DNA of 5,584 nucleotides from the NCBI GenBank assembly GCA_025655635.1, contig JAHXIM010000300.1, positions 1-5,584 on the forward strand. Reading direction: 5' to 3'. Made by a program: the position numbers and the translations under genes. Positions 1-5,499 of this stretch are shown here, in pieces; position 1 is the first letter of the stretch; each line of letters begins with the position of its first letter. The notes beneath the pieces were generated by a model, which saw only the letters and a list, made by a program, of their open reading frames with translations, made no database searches and was not told the DNA's origin. The stretch comes from a gamma proteobacterium symbiont of Lucinoma myriamae. Lineage in GTDB: Bacteria; Pseudomonadota; Gammaproteobacteria; GRL18.

Positions 1-450
1 CTCCAGCCTAGAGAAAAACAGTTCAATTATGAGAAGTTTGGTGCTGGATATTATGTCGTTGCATGGGCTACTGCGTTTTTTAGGATCAATAACAGCAGCC
101 ACACTGGAACCATCAGGTTGAATGATCGTCTCATAAGCCTGAAGCAGGCGAATTCTATCGCCGGCAACGACATCAGGATAATCAGCAGTCAGATTACTAC
201 TGGCATCACCGGTATGACAGGATTGACAACCCGGCTCTTTAGCCCATGAAACACGTTTTGACAGATCCATTTCACCTGCTACATTTGGAAAATTCTCAGT
301 AAAGTCATTACTCACCTGCTTCATATCACCATGACAGTCCTGACAACGAGAACCACCATTATACATGGCACCCCGCAGACACTGAGTGACCTTACCTGGA
401 TGACAGGAGTAACAGGTCTTTTCAAGCACGTAATCTTCCACTGTCTGCAA
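1..450 (-). CDS. Downstream frame of the same cytochrome: three further heme sites, runs off left edge
   Basis: Immediately past the missing base the shifted frame reads LQTVEDYVLEKTCYSCH and continues open to base 1. Heme sites are CYSCH (414-400), CQDCH (345-331) and CQSCH (228-214), the last inside WAKEPGCQSCHTGD, a typical segment in this family. The text stays plausible through AYETIIQPDG and VIDPKKR (to about base 73). The final 24 codons before the edge (72 to 1) no longer resemble the family as I know it, where another heme-bearing stretch would be expected, so the real protein may diverge or be broken near there. No stop codon is visible, so length and total heme count are unknown. 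Confidence 0.75.
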   Translation of the reverse strand, partial: MQTVEDYVLEKTCYSCHPGKVTQCLRGAMYNGGSRCQDCHGDMKQVSNDFTENFPNVAGEMDLSKRVSWAKEPGCQSCHTGDASSNLTADYPDVVAGDRIRLLQAYETIIQPDGSSVAAVIDPKKRSSPCNDIISSTKLLIIELFFSRLE

Positions 451-2171
451 GGGAACAGTTCAGCAAATTGTCCGTGATGACTGTGCATGGCGCGTGACTG
501 GCTGATGTGCTCCAGCTGCTGGCGACCACGAGGACCCTGCTCAGGTTCATTGACAGGACCTGCCTGTGCTAAATCCAATGCTGGTGAATAGTGACATTGC
601 GAACACTGTAACGGTATCTGATTGATCAGACAGTTAGGATCAGTCAGATTATTTGGATCACACGGTGTGGCAACCAAATTACCACTAGCATCCCATGATT
701 CATACTTGTCAAAGTGTTTTGCATCATGCAGTCTCAGGACATTGATTTTGGCTGCATTCTGCAGTTTGTTCAACTGAGTCGTACCCGGTGCATCTGCAGT
801 GTATTCAACGTCAAAAACAACACTGGCAAAATCTGCCGCAGCACCATTGCCGCTGAAGCCCTGAGCAGTCATTGCCAGATCATCCGAGGCTGCGTGACAG
901 GCCTGACAGTCTGCTTCTGAAGCAACTGGCAGTACGATATCAACCGAGGCGATATTAGTAGGATCCGCTTTATCAATGGCCTGTACCCGCATTAATGGAT
1001 AAGAGTTAGGATTACCATTATCATCAATCGGCAGGATGGGGATGCCATCTGCAGCAAACCAATTGGCATTATCCACCGTGTAACCAAAAGGAAAATTTAC
1101 AAAGAACGGCAGGCTGGCATCGAAACGGTCAAAGTGCTGAGGAGTATTGTTCGGCCCCGGCATACCTTGTTGGCCTACTTTCAGGACTCCGCCAGCCAAT
1201 GCATGAATATCAGGGACTGGCAAACCAGTTTCTAACGCCAAAGCCTCAAACAGATTCAGGATACTGGGGCATCCATTGGGGAATTCGGCAGTATCACACA
1301 AACCAGATAGTTCGGCTGGTGGATCAAGTAATGCACCGGCCAGCACACTCGGAAAAAGCGGAGCATAAGATAAACCGCCAAAGGTATTTGCATGCCCGGA
1401 GACCTGTTCGGTTCCAGTCAGATCCCAGAAGTTTGTCTTGTAAACCAGATTGGGATCACTGGTCATATTGATCGAACCAGGTCCCTGAGGATCTAAATCA
1501 CTTGACGTTGCAAAATAAACCACATCCACATCAACATCAGTCAACAGTTTTGGCAGGGTATCTGCAGTAGCACCTGTACCCTTTTGCAGCACCTGTGCGT
1601 GTATCACATTGAAAGGCGGTAAAATACTGAAAATCTGATAGTCCAGGTCGGCACAGTGCATACCCAGATCATTGGCGGCAAGAATACTAAGAGCTCTTCC
1701 TCCAACCGGCGGCGGTGGCGGTGGTTCTGTACCACCACTAGTGACTTCAACCGTGCGACTATCACTACAGCTATTGCTCCGGTCATCAGTCGCGTTGAAA
1801 GTAGCCGTGTAGTTACCACTCACATTGTAGACAGGTGAGGTAGTGGAAGTACCTCCACTAACAGTAATGCTATCAGCAGCCTGGTTCAGATCTGAGCCGG
1901 GCAATTGCCAGGTAATGGCATAGGGTGCCGTACCATTGTTTGCTGTGCCGGTAAAATCAATGGTATCACCCGCGTTAATGCTAACGGGGTCGATATCTGG
2001 AACAGTAATACTGCAATTAGGACCTTTGCTTGGTTTACCTCCGCCGCCAGTACTTGGTGGTTTAGCAGCATATAAATTTATACTTGTTAATATCAGCAAA
2101 AAACCCATAGTAACAATCATTAATATCGATTGCCTTGATAGGTAACGCTTATTTTGTCGATTATGGCTCAT
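321..2171 (-). CDS. N-terminal part of the NDLGMHC-type multiheme cytochrome: signal peptide, PKD-like domain, two heme sites
   Basis: Numbering starts at the ATG at 2171. Residues 1-36 form a signal peptide: basic start, hydrophobic core about 16-30, likely cleavage after LYA. There is no lipobox cysteine. A glycine/lysine spacer leads to a PKD-like Ig fold at about 53-144, recognisable from GTAPYAITW and GNYTATFNATD; cysteines near both ends could form a disulfide. A proline linker (PPPPPP) follows at about 150-155. The conserved segment begins with NDLGMHC (167-173). Heme sites are CQACH (422-426) and CSQCH (523-527), the latter after a CDPNN...C loop. The frame is genuine to about residue 574 (position 453). 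The remaining codons down to the TGA at 321-323 are out-of-frame sequence and should be ignored. An N-terminal Ig fold ahead of a cytochrome suggests binding to a surface or partner; this is inference. Confidence 0.85.
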   Translation of the reverse strand: MSHNRQNKRYLSRQSILMIVTMGFLLILTSINLYAAKPPSTGGGGKPSKGPNCSITVPDIDPVSINAGDTIDFTGTANNGTAPYAITWQLPGSDLNQAADSITVSGGTSTTSPVYNVSGNYTATFNATDDRSNSCSDSRTVEVTSGGTEPPPPPPVGGRALSILAANDLGMHCADLDYQIFSILPPFNVIHAQVLQKGTGATADTLPKLLTDVDVDVVYFATSSDLDPQGPGSINMTSDPNLVYKTNFWDLTGTEQVSGHANTFGGLSYAPLFPSVLAGALLDPPAELSGLCDTAEFPNGCPSILNLFEALALETGLPVPDIHALAGGVLKVGQQGMPGPNNTPQHFDRFDASLPFFVNFPFGYTVDNANWFAADGIPILPIDDNGNPNSYPLMRVQAIDKADPTNIASVDIVLPVASEADCQACHAASDDLAMTAQGFSGNGAAADFASVVFDVEYTADAPGTTQLNKLQNAAKINVLRLHDAKHFDKYESWDASGNLVATPCDPNNLTDPNCLINQIPLQCSQCHYSPALDLAQAGPVNEPEQGPRGRQQLEHISQSRAMHSHHGQFAELFPCRQWKITCLKRPVTPVIQVRSLSVCGVPCIMVVLVVRTVMVI

Positions 2172-2177
2172 AGCCAT

Positions 2178-2183
2178 CCTCCC
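2178..2183 (-). promoter_or_regulatory. Ribosome-binding site deciding the start at 2171
   Basis: On the minus strand GGGAGG is followed directly by ATGGCT and then ATGAGC. The first ATG (2177-2175) touches the Shine-Dalgarno, which is too close for normal initiation. The second ATG (2171-2169) has a 6-base spacing, so it is the better start. Confidence 0.7.
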
Positions 2184-2201
2184 TTTTTTTGTGTCACCAG
2201 C

Positions 2202-2248
2202 AAAAAAACAGGATGGGTCTAAAAGTTAAAACGACTTTAGACCCATCC
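2202..2248 (-). terminator. Strong intrinsic terminator or attenuator just before the downstream cytochrome gene
   Basis: GGATGGGTCTAAA (2211-2223) pairs perfectly over 13 base pairs with TTTAGACCCATCC (2236-2248), and can extend by two to three pairs past a bulged A. On the minus strand the hairpin is followed by TGTTTTTTT (2210-2202), a textbook U-tract; on the plus strand it is followed by A-rich sequence, so it acts only leftward. It lies 188 bases beyond the stop of the upstream gene and about 30 bases before the start of the next, leaving no room for a normal promoter between. It either ends the upstream transcript or, if the downstream promoter lies above it, acts as an attenuator. Confidence 0.85.
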
Positions 2249-2303
2249 CCAAAAAGATTATTGGGCTGGAAAAATTATTATCTGGTCGATGATTCGACTC
2301 TTA

Positions 2304-2332
2304 TTAATACAACTCAGTTTCTCAAGTGAAAA
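2304..2332 (-). promoter_or_regulatory. Weak sigma-70-like promoter candidate for the downstream cytochrome gene
   Basis: On the minus strand TTTTCA (2332-2327) and TATTAA (2309-2304) are separated by 17 bases, each matching four of six consensus positions. A start near 2297 would fall on the palindrome GTCGAATCATCGAC (2298-2285), a possible operator or leader hairpin. In such AT-rich DNA a match of this quality can arise by chance. If real, transcription would have to pass the terminator at 2202-2248. Confidence 0.25.
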
Positions 2333-2364
2333 ACAAATTACTTCACTTTAAATCACAAAGCTTA

Positions 2365-2392
2365 AAATAACATTAAAAAACAAATGTTATTT
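2365..2392. repeat. AT-rich perfect inverted repeat after the upstream cytochrome gene
   Basis: AAATAACATT (2365-2374) and AATGTTATTT (2383-2392) form a perfect 10-base-pair stem with an 8-base loop, 43 bases past the TAG at 2436-2438. The stem contains only two G-C pairs, so as a terminator it would be weak. It may be a minor transcript-end hairpin or a protein site. Confidence 0.4.
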
Positions 2393-2435
2393 ATGGCACG
2401 ATAGTGAATGGCTTCCCTGCCCCACAATCACCAGA

Positions 2436-3893
2436 CTATTGAATAGTGAAGCTACTGCTTGTTGCTACACCATCCCAGTTAAAGCCGGTAGCTTCAACAT
2501 TAGTTGTGGTTGTGGTGTAGTTGCCAGTTGCAGTACCACCATTACCACGTTTATTTTGACTACTGGTATTCCAGCTCGCTTGTGCAATACCATCGGCGTC
2601 ACTGGGAAGGCTGGTCACAGTCGTTGTTTCTGGTCCACTAATTCCATTAGTCACAATGGCGTCTGCTACAGGATTTCCAGCACTATCTTTCACTACAGAG
2701 CGAATGATCACCGTATCACCCTGAGAAAAAATACTGCTTTCAGAAAATACTTTATTTTTTCCTTTTCCTGTTATGCCGCCCGTTACAATTGAATCTACAC
2801 CTGTCTGAGTGCCCCCTCCAGTCGCTGTAACGGTAATTAAAACCGTTGCGGTATTGGATAAGTCACCCACAGTGTCCTTAGCCTGATAAGTAAAGCTGTC
2901 ACTTCCGTTAAAACCGGTATCGGGACTGTAATTAAAGGAGCCATCCACATTCAGAGTGAGACTGCCATTACTGCTAGTACTGACTAATTGAGCAGTCATT
3001 GCATCAGCATCTGCATCACTGTCATTACTCAGTACGCCTGATGCTATTATAGATAGAGGACTATCCTGTTCTGTGCTGTAGTTATCATCCAGTGCTACTG
3101 GTGCTGAATTTCCAGTACCTGGCGTTCCCCAGACAGTAGAAGCCATGACCACTGGAGGTACCATTTTACGGTCATCACCTACTACCATAGCCACTGGAAC
3201 CTCAGCATTAATCCAGGCTTCCAGCATGTTTACGCCTTCCTGTCCAAGGAAAGCATTTTGCTGATCATTGGCATTATTAAGGAACTGGATGTATTCCCAA
3301 CTAGTGCCCTGATAAAGCAGATCGATAGTGGCGGATGCTGCGCCAGCAGGAGGGTTGAGTGCTACGTCATCCCAGTAATTATAGACATCCGTCAGTTTAT
3401 TGTAGCTGGCTGTACCTGCACCATACTGACCAGCTGGAACAGGCAGAGTATTACGTTTCTGAGCTTCGTCATAACGCATTCCATAAGGTGGAATACGATT
3501 ATCCTTGGAAACATAGTTATTCAGAGCAAAGTGGAAAGTTTCATGATAGCTGCCTGGTGCCTGTGCTGCCAGCTGACCAAGAGTAAAATCTACTGCACCC
3601 GTAGTACGATCATAGCTCAAGGCCAAATCTGCAGGTTTACCTGTTACCAGCAGCACATCAGCCCATTCCTTGGTCATGGAATAATGAGCTTCATAAATCC
3701 GTGTATTTGGATCATTAAGGTTAATAATTGATTCAACTTCAACATCCGGGCCGCCCGCTGGATTAGCAATGCTCACGCCGATAGGACCATACTCACCATC
3801 TTCGCGCAATAGAGTACCTTCTGAGTTAAACCACTTGATGTTCAACCACATACGACGGCCTTCCGGATAGCCGCTGATCAGTTTATGACCGGT
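2436..3893 (-). CDS. C-terminal segment of the pentaheme cytochrome: GHK...GYPEGRR region, VCBS/cadherin-like and Big-type domains
   Basis: Coding sequence resumes at 3893 with TGHKLISGYPEGRRMW; the first in-frame ATG is at 3851. A beta-rich region (about residues 444-700 of the whole protein) has no CXXCH. The segment NSAPVALDDNYSTEQDSPL, ending about 95 residues later in TATVLITV, is a typical cadherin/VCBS-like Big domain, with the hallmarks GVLSNDSDADAD and DGSFNYSPDTGFNGSDSFTY. The last 119 residues (VVKDSAGNPVADAIVT, DADGIAQASW) resemble an invasin-type Big domain. Such folds act in adhesion or as spacers on the cell surface. The piece ends at TAG. Without its upstream half it would be cytoplasmic and heme-free. 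Confidence 0.8.
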   Translation of the reverse strand, partial: TGHKLISGYPEGRRMWLNIKWFNSEGTLLREDGEYGPIGVSIANPAGGPDVEVESIINLNDPNTRIYEAHYSMTKEWADVLLVTGKPADLALSYDRTTGAVDFTLGQLAAQAPGSYHETFHFALNNYVSKDNRIPPYGMRYDEAQKRNTLPVPAGQYGAGTASYNKLTDVYNYWDDVALNPPAGAASATIDLLYQGTSWEYIQFLNNANDQQNAFLGQEGVNMLEAWINAEVPVAMVVGDDRKMVPPVVMASTVWGTPGTGNSAPVALDDNYSTEQDSPLSIIASGVLSNDSDADADAMTAQLVSTSSNGSLTLNVDGSFNYSPDTGFNGSDSFTYQAKDTVGDLSNTATVLITVTATGGGTQTGVDSIVTGGITGKGKNKVFSESSIFSQGDTVIIRSVVKDSAGNPVADAIVTNGISGPETTTVTSLPSDADGIAQASWNTSSQNKRGNGGTATGNYTTTTTNVEATGFNWDGVATSSSFTIQ

Positions 3894-4867
3894 AGGTTAA
3901 CCACCTTCAGATTATTGCCTTGAACCTTCAAAGACGCAGCTTGCTGCAGGTGTCCCACTGCACGCTGTTGACCATAACCGATAGCGGTTGTCTGGACGGC
4001 TGACAGATCACCGCCAAGGCGTAAATGTCCTTTGGAATCCTGGTATTTAATCATATCGGCCAGCCAGTAGTTGCCGCCGGTGTGATCATGTTGCGGCAGG
4101 TCTTTACGTATCTGCACACCACGCTTATTGGCTCCGGCACTAGTTGTTGGGCGCATATGACAGCTCTGACAGCTAAAGAAGCGAGGATCGCCATCTTGAT
4201 AGTCACCGGCTTGACCACCATTTGCTACAGCATCTTCTGCCGCAACCATTGCTGCCTGGTAGGTAACGTCCAGAGAGCCACCGGCTGCTCGCAGATCTGT
4301 TGGCAGATTGATAAAATCACCTACTCGTGTAGTGGGAAAGGCACTGGCCTTGTATTCACTGAAAGTACGTTCTACGATGCCATAAGCATAAGGCGGGTTA
4401 TTAAATGCAGCTTTCTCTTCGACTGGTCCGCCTAAATTTGGGATATTGACGGCTGTACCGTTGACATCAACCGTCAAGCCGACATCCCAGCTGGAAACCA
4501 CGCTATGTGGATTGCCCGGCTGTGCACCATTTCCTGGTGCCAGATCGCCAACAGCTGAATTGGATACATCATGGCAAGTACCACAGAAGTCTACACTGCG
4601 ATGGAATTTGGATTTCATGAACTGGTGGCGTGCATCGGCATCAGAATAAGGTCCCAGCTTGTCAGAACCAGCCCAAATGGATGTCATGCCACTGCCGTAA
4701 TAGCCTTCGGTATTCGGTGCCAGCACCCCATCATTAGCAATAAATGGAAAATTCATTACCCCGATATGTTCTGAATCATCCGGGTTCGTCATAGAGTGAC
4801 AGGTATCACAATCAACACCATCGGAGTCACTGGCTGCCAGACCGGAAGCATCCGTTGGGGTTGAACG
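3878..4867 (-). CDS. Central segment of the pentaheme cytochrome: heme sites three to five
   Basis: This continues in the same frame after the TGA; an internal ATG at 4792-4790 is the only methionine start near its beginning, but homologous-looking sequence begins before it. Heme sites are CDTCH (138-142, positions 4810-4796), CGTCH (213-217) and CQSCH (351-355). Extra histidines in the HDHTGGNYW stretch (about 378-386) and elsewhere could supply distal ligands. The segment ends NNLKVVNL and then runs out of frame into a TGA at 3880-3878; the true frame resumes at 3893 with TGHKLISGY. As it stands this piece lacks a signal peptide, so alone it could not be exported or loaded with heme. Confidence 0.78.
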   Translation of the reverse strand, partial: RSTPTDASGLAASDSDGVDCDTCHSMTNPDDSEHIGVMNFPFIANDGVLAPNTEGYYGSGMTSIWAGSDKLGPYSDADARHQFMKSKFHRSVDFCGTCHDVSNSAVGDLAPGNGAQPGNPHSVVSSWDVGLTVDVNGTAVNIPNLGGPVEEKAAFNNPPYAYGIVERTFSEYKASAFPTTRVGDFINLPTDLRAAGGSLDVTYQAAMVAAEDAVANGGQAGDYQDGDPRFFSCQSCHMRPTTSAGANKRGVQIRKDLPQHDHTGGNYWLADMIKYQDSKGHLRLGGDLSAVQTTAIGYGQQRAVGHLQQAASLKVQGNNLKVVNLPVIN

Positions 4868-5221
4868 TCAAGCATACCAGCCACCGGTGCTGTGACAACG
4901 AATACAGAGATCACCAGCGCCATCAAAGTCCTGTTCTGCAATAGCCATGGTTGCCCAGAAGATTGGATCTCGGCCGGCATTGCCCATAGCAGCACCACGC
5001 CAGCCTGTAGCAGGTTCATCCTGTGGGTGGCCTTCACCTGCTGCTGCCGTGTTTGCATCGTTGTATCCAGCATGGCAGTTATCACATTTATTGGGTGATT
5101 CAAAATTACTGACTTCGTTGGGTTGTGTACCCGGAAGTTGAATTTCGGTAGGAACGACATCTGCTGCCTGCACAGATAAAGAAAAGATACTGATGAACAG
5201 GAAAATTATGAGTGCTTTCAC
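4868..5221 (-). CDS. N-terminal segment of the pentaheme cytochrome: signal peptide and first two heme sites
   Basis: Begins with GTG at 5221-5219. Residues 1-19 form a clear signal peptide (MKAL, hydrophobic IIFLFISIFSL, cleavage after VQA). Heme motifs are CDNCH (46-50), preceded by FESPNKC, and CIRCH (106-110), preceded by GDLC. Between them, GWRGAAMGNAGRDPIFWATM is the conserved block seen between the first two hemes in this family. Translation stops after GGWYA at TGA (4870-4868). The next codons in the same frame read RSTPTDASGL, and relatives as I recall them have glycine at the interrupted place, so GGA to TGA is the simplest explanation. Confidence 0.8.
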   Translation of the reverse strand: MKALIIFLFISIFSLSVQAADVVPTEIQLPGTQPNEVSNFESPNKCDNCHAGYNDANTAAAGEGHPQDEPATGWRGAAMGNAGRDPIFWATMAIAEQDFDGAGDLCIRCHSTGGWYA

Positions 5222-5229
5222 GTAAATTA

Positions 5230-5237
5230 CCCCCCCT
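5230..5237 (-). promoter_or_regulatory. Ribosome-binding site for the GTG start
   Basis: On the minus strand AGGGGGGG is followed by TAATTTAC (8 bases) and then GTG. No ATG in this frame lies near, and the signal peptide begins exactly here, so GTG is the supported start. Confidence 0.7.
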
Positions 5238-5270
5238 GGGATTATTAAAATTTTTATTTGTCATAGGTAG

Positions 5271-5286
5271 AGCAAAGACTATGCCA
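5271..5286 (-). promoter_or_regulatory. Sigma-54 (RpoN) -24/-12 promoter
   Basis: The minus strand reads TGGCATAGTCTTTGCT, against the consensus TGGCAYR-N4-TTGCW. The invariant GG and GC have the required spacing. The predicted start is near 5260, giving a leader of about 39 bases before the GTG at 5221. Such promoters need an ATP-driven enhancer-binding activator, so expression of the cytochrome is likely conditional. It probably drives the gene at 2436-5221, and the next gene only if transcription passes the terminator at 2202-2248. Confidence 0.72.
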
Positions 5287-5350
5287 GCTTCAAAAGGCTT
5301 TATTAGAGGCAATTTTTATTATTTTTTGTGACGCAGTGGACAAAATGGCA

Positions 5351-5368
5351 GTCAATGTCAGATTGACA
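5351..5368. promoter_or_regulatory. Inverted repeat, candidate enhancer-binding site (GTCA-N3-TGAC core)
   Basis: TGTCA-GAT-TGACA (5356-5368) is a perfect inverted repeat, nested in a second one, GTCAAT-GTCAG-ATTGAC (5351-5367). It lies about 90-108 bases above the predicted sigma-54 start, the usual distance for an activator site. The GTCA-N3-TGAC core equals the published NorR recognition core. NorR promoters normally have several copies, and I see only one. Confidence 0.45.
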
Positions 5369-5499
5369 CAGAATAATTATTGTTTTAGATTAAAAAGAGT
5401 TCTTCCCTCCTCAAAATAATAAAAAGAAATAAAATATGCCACTTGCAGTAGATTTACAGTCTTTGGTGGACACGCATGACGAACCGTTTTTAGTTATTA

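Larger units (their letters stand above)
1..2171 (-). pseudogene. Exported multiheme cytochrome c with PKD-like domain (frameshifted, partial at left edge)
   Basis: This is the complete visible extent of the downstream cytochrome gene, read as one protein across a missing base near 451-453. Restored, it gives about 724 residues and is still open at the left edge. It has five CXXCH heme c attachment sites: CQACH, CSQCH, CYSCH, CQDCH and CQSCH. Proteins of this kind are exported by Sec, receive covalent heme in the periplasm and carry electrons between respiratory partners; the partner is not shown here. I place the start at the ATG at 2171-2169 because the GGGAGG ribosome-binding site lies 6 bases before it, whereas the ATG at 2177 abuts that site with no spacing. 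It follows the other cytochrome gene at a gap of 264 bases in the same direction. I recognise the family type (NDLGMHC-containing multiheme cytochromes) but not a named gene. It may be a true pseudogene or a sequencing artefact. Confidence 0.8.
2436..5221 (-). pseudogene. Exported pentaheme cytochrome c with C-terminal Ig-like adhesion domains (in-frame TGA and frameshift)
   Basis: This is the full extent of the upstream cytochrome gene, read as one protein of 928 positions after accepting the TGA at 4868-4870 as one residue and restoring one base near 3894. Order: signal peptide; five CXXCH sites at 46, 106, 138, 213 and 351; a TGHKLISGYPEGRR segment at about 444-457, typical of a class of large multiheme cytochromes where its histidine can serve as a distal heme ligand; a cadherin/VCBS-like domain at about 706-800; and a Big-type domain at about 810-928. 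The product would carry electrons in the periplasm or at the cell surface. It starts with GTG at 5221-5219, 8 bases after AGGGGGGG, about 39 bases below a predicted sigma-54 transcription start. It ends with TAG at 2438-2436. Both lesions fall within clear family sequence, so the gene is either recently inactivated or mis-sequenced. I assign no gene name. Confidence 0.82.

Noticed and set aside
446..460. Programmed -1 ribosomal frameshift at GTTCCCT
   Set aside because: It resembles but does not match the X XXY YYZ slippery pattern, there is no clear Shine-Dalgarno-like stimulator or pseudoknot, and the neighbouring gene has unrelated single-base lesions. Base loss in a C run is simpler.
1700..1740. 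GGC/GGT-rich repeat as a simple-sequence or phase-variable tract
   Set aside because: It is the coding sequence for the proline linker with mixed codons; the units are not uniform and it lies in frame between two domains.
2439..2792. Plus-strand open frame of 117 codons, and similar plus-strand frames at 714-920, 1199-1471, 3258-3731 and 4025-4435
   Set aside because: All lie opposite strongly supported minus-strand coding sequence, lack recognisable domains and have no clear ribosome-binding sites; they are antisense shadows.
4868..4870. TGA read as glycine (alternative code as in Gracilibacteria/SR1) because glycine is expected there
   Set aside because: In roughly 1,600 real codons of the two genes this is the only in-frame TGA, while glycine is common and written GGN. 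A recoded genome would show many. The two frameshifts also need another explanation.
4830..4870. TGA as selenocysteine
   Set aside because: The expected residue is glycine, no redox partner motif is present, and I see no convincing bacterial SECIS hairpin just after the codon.
4789..5160. Minus-strand open frame of 123 codons overlapping the start of the pentaheme cytochrome
   Set aside because: It is out of frame with the signal peptide and CXXCH motifs and has no heme site or family text of its own.
5106..5312. Minus-strand open frame of 68 codons spanning the promoter and start region
   Set aside because: It would cross the sigma-54 promoter and overlaps the better supported GTG-initiated gene in another frame; no ribosome-binding site or domain is apparent.
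5336..5472. Direct repeat GTGGACA at 5336-5342 and 5466-5472 as paired activator sites
   Set aside because: Only seven bases are shared, the copies are 130 bases apart and their flanks differ; too weak to claim.
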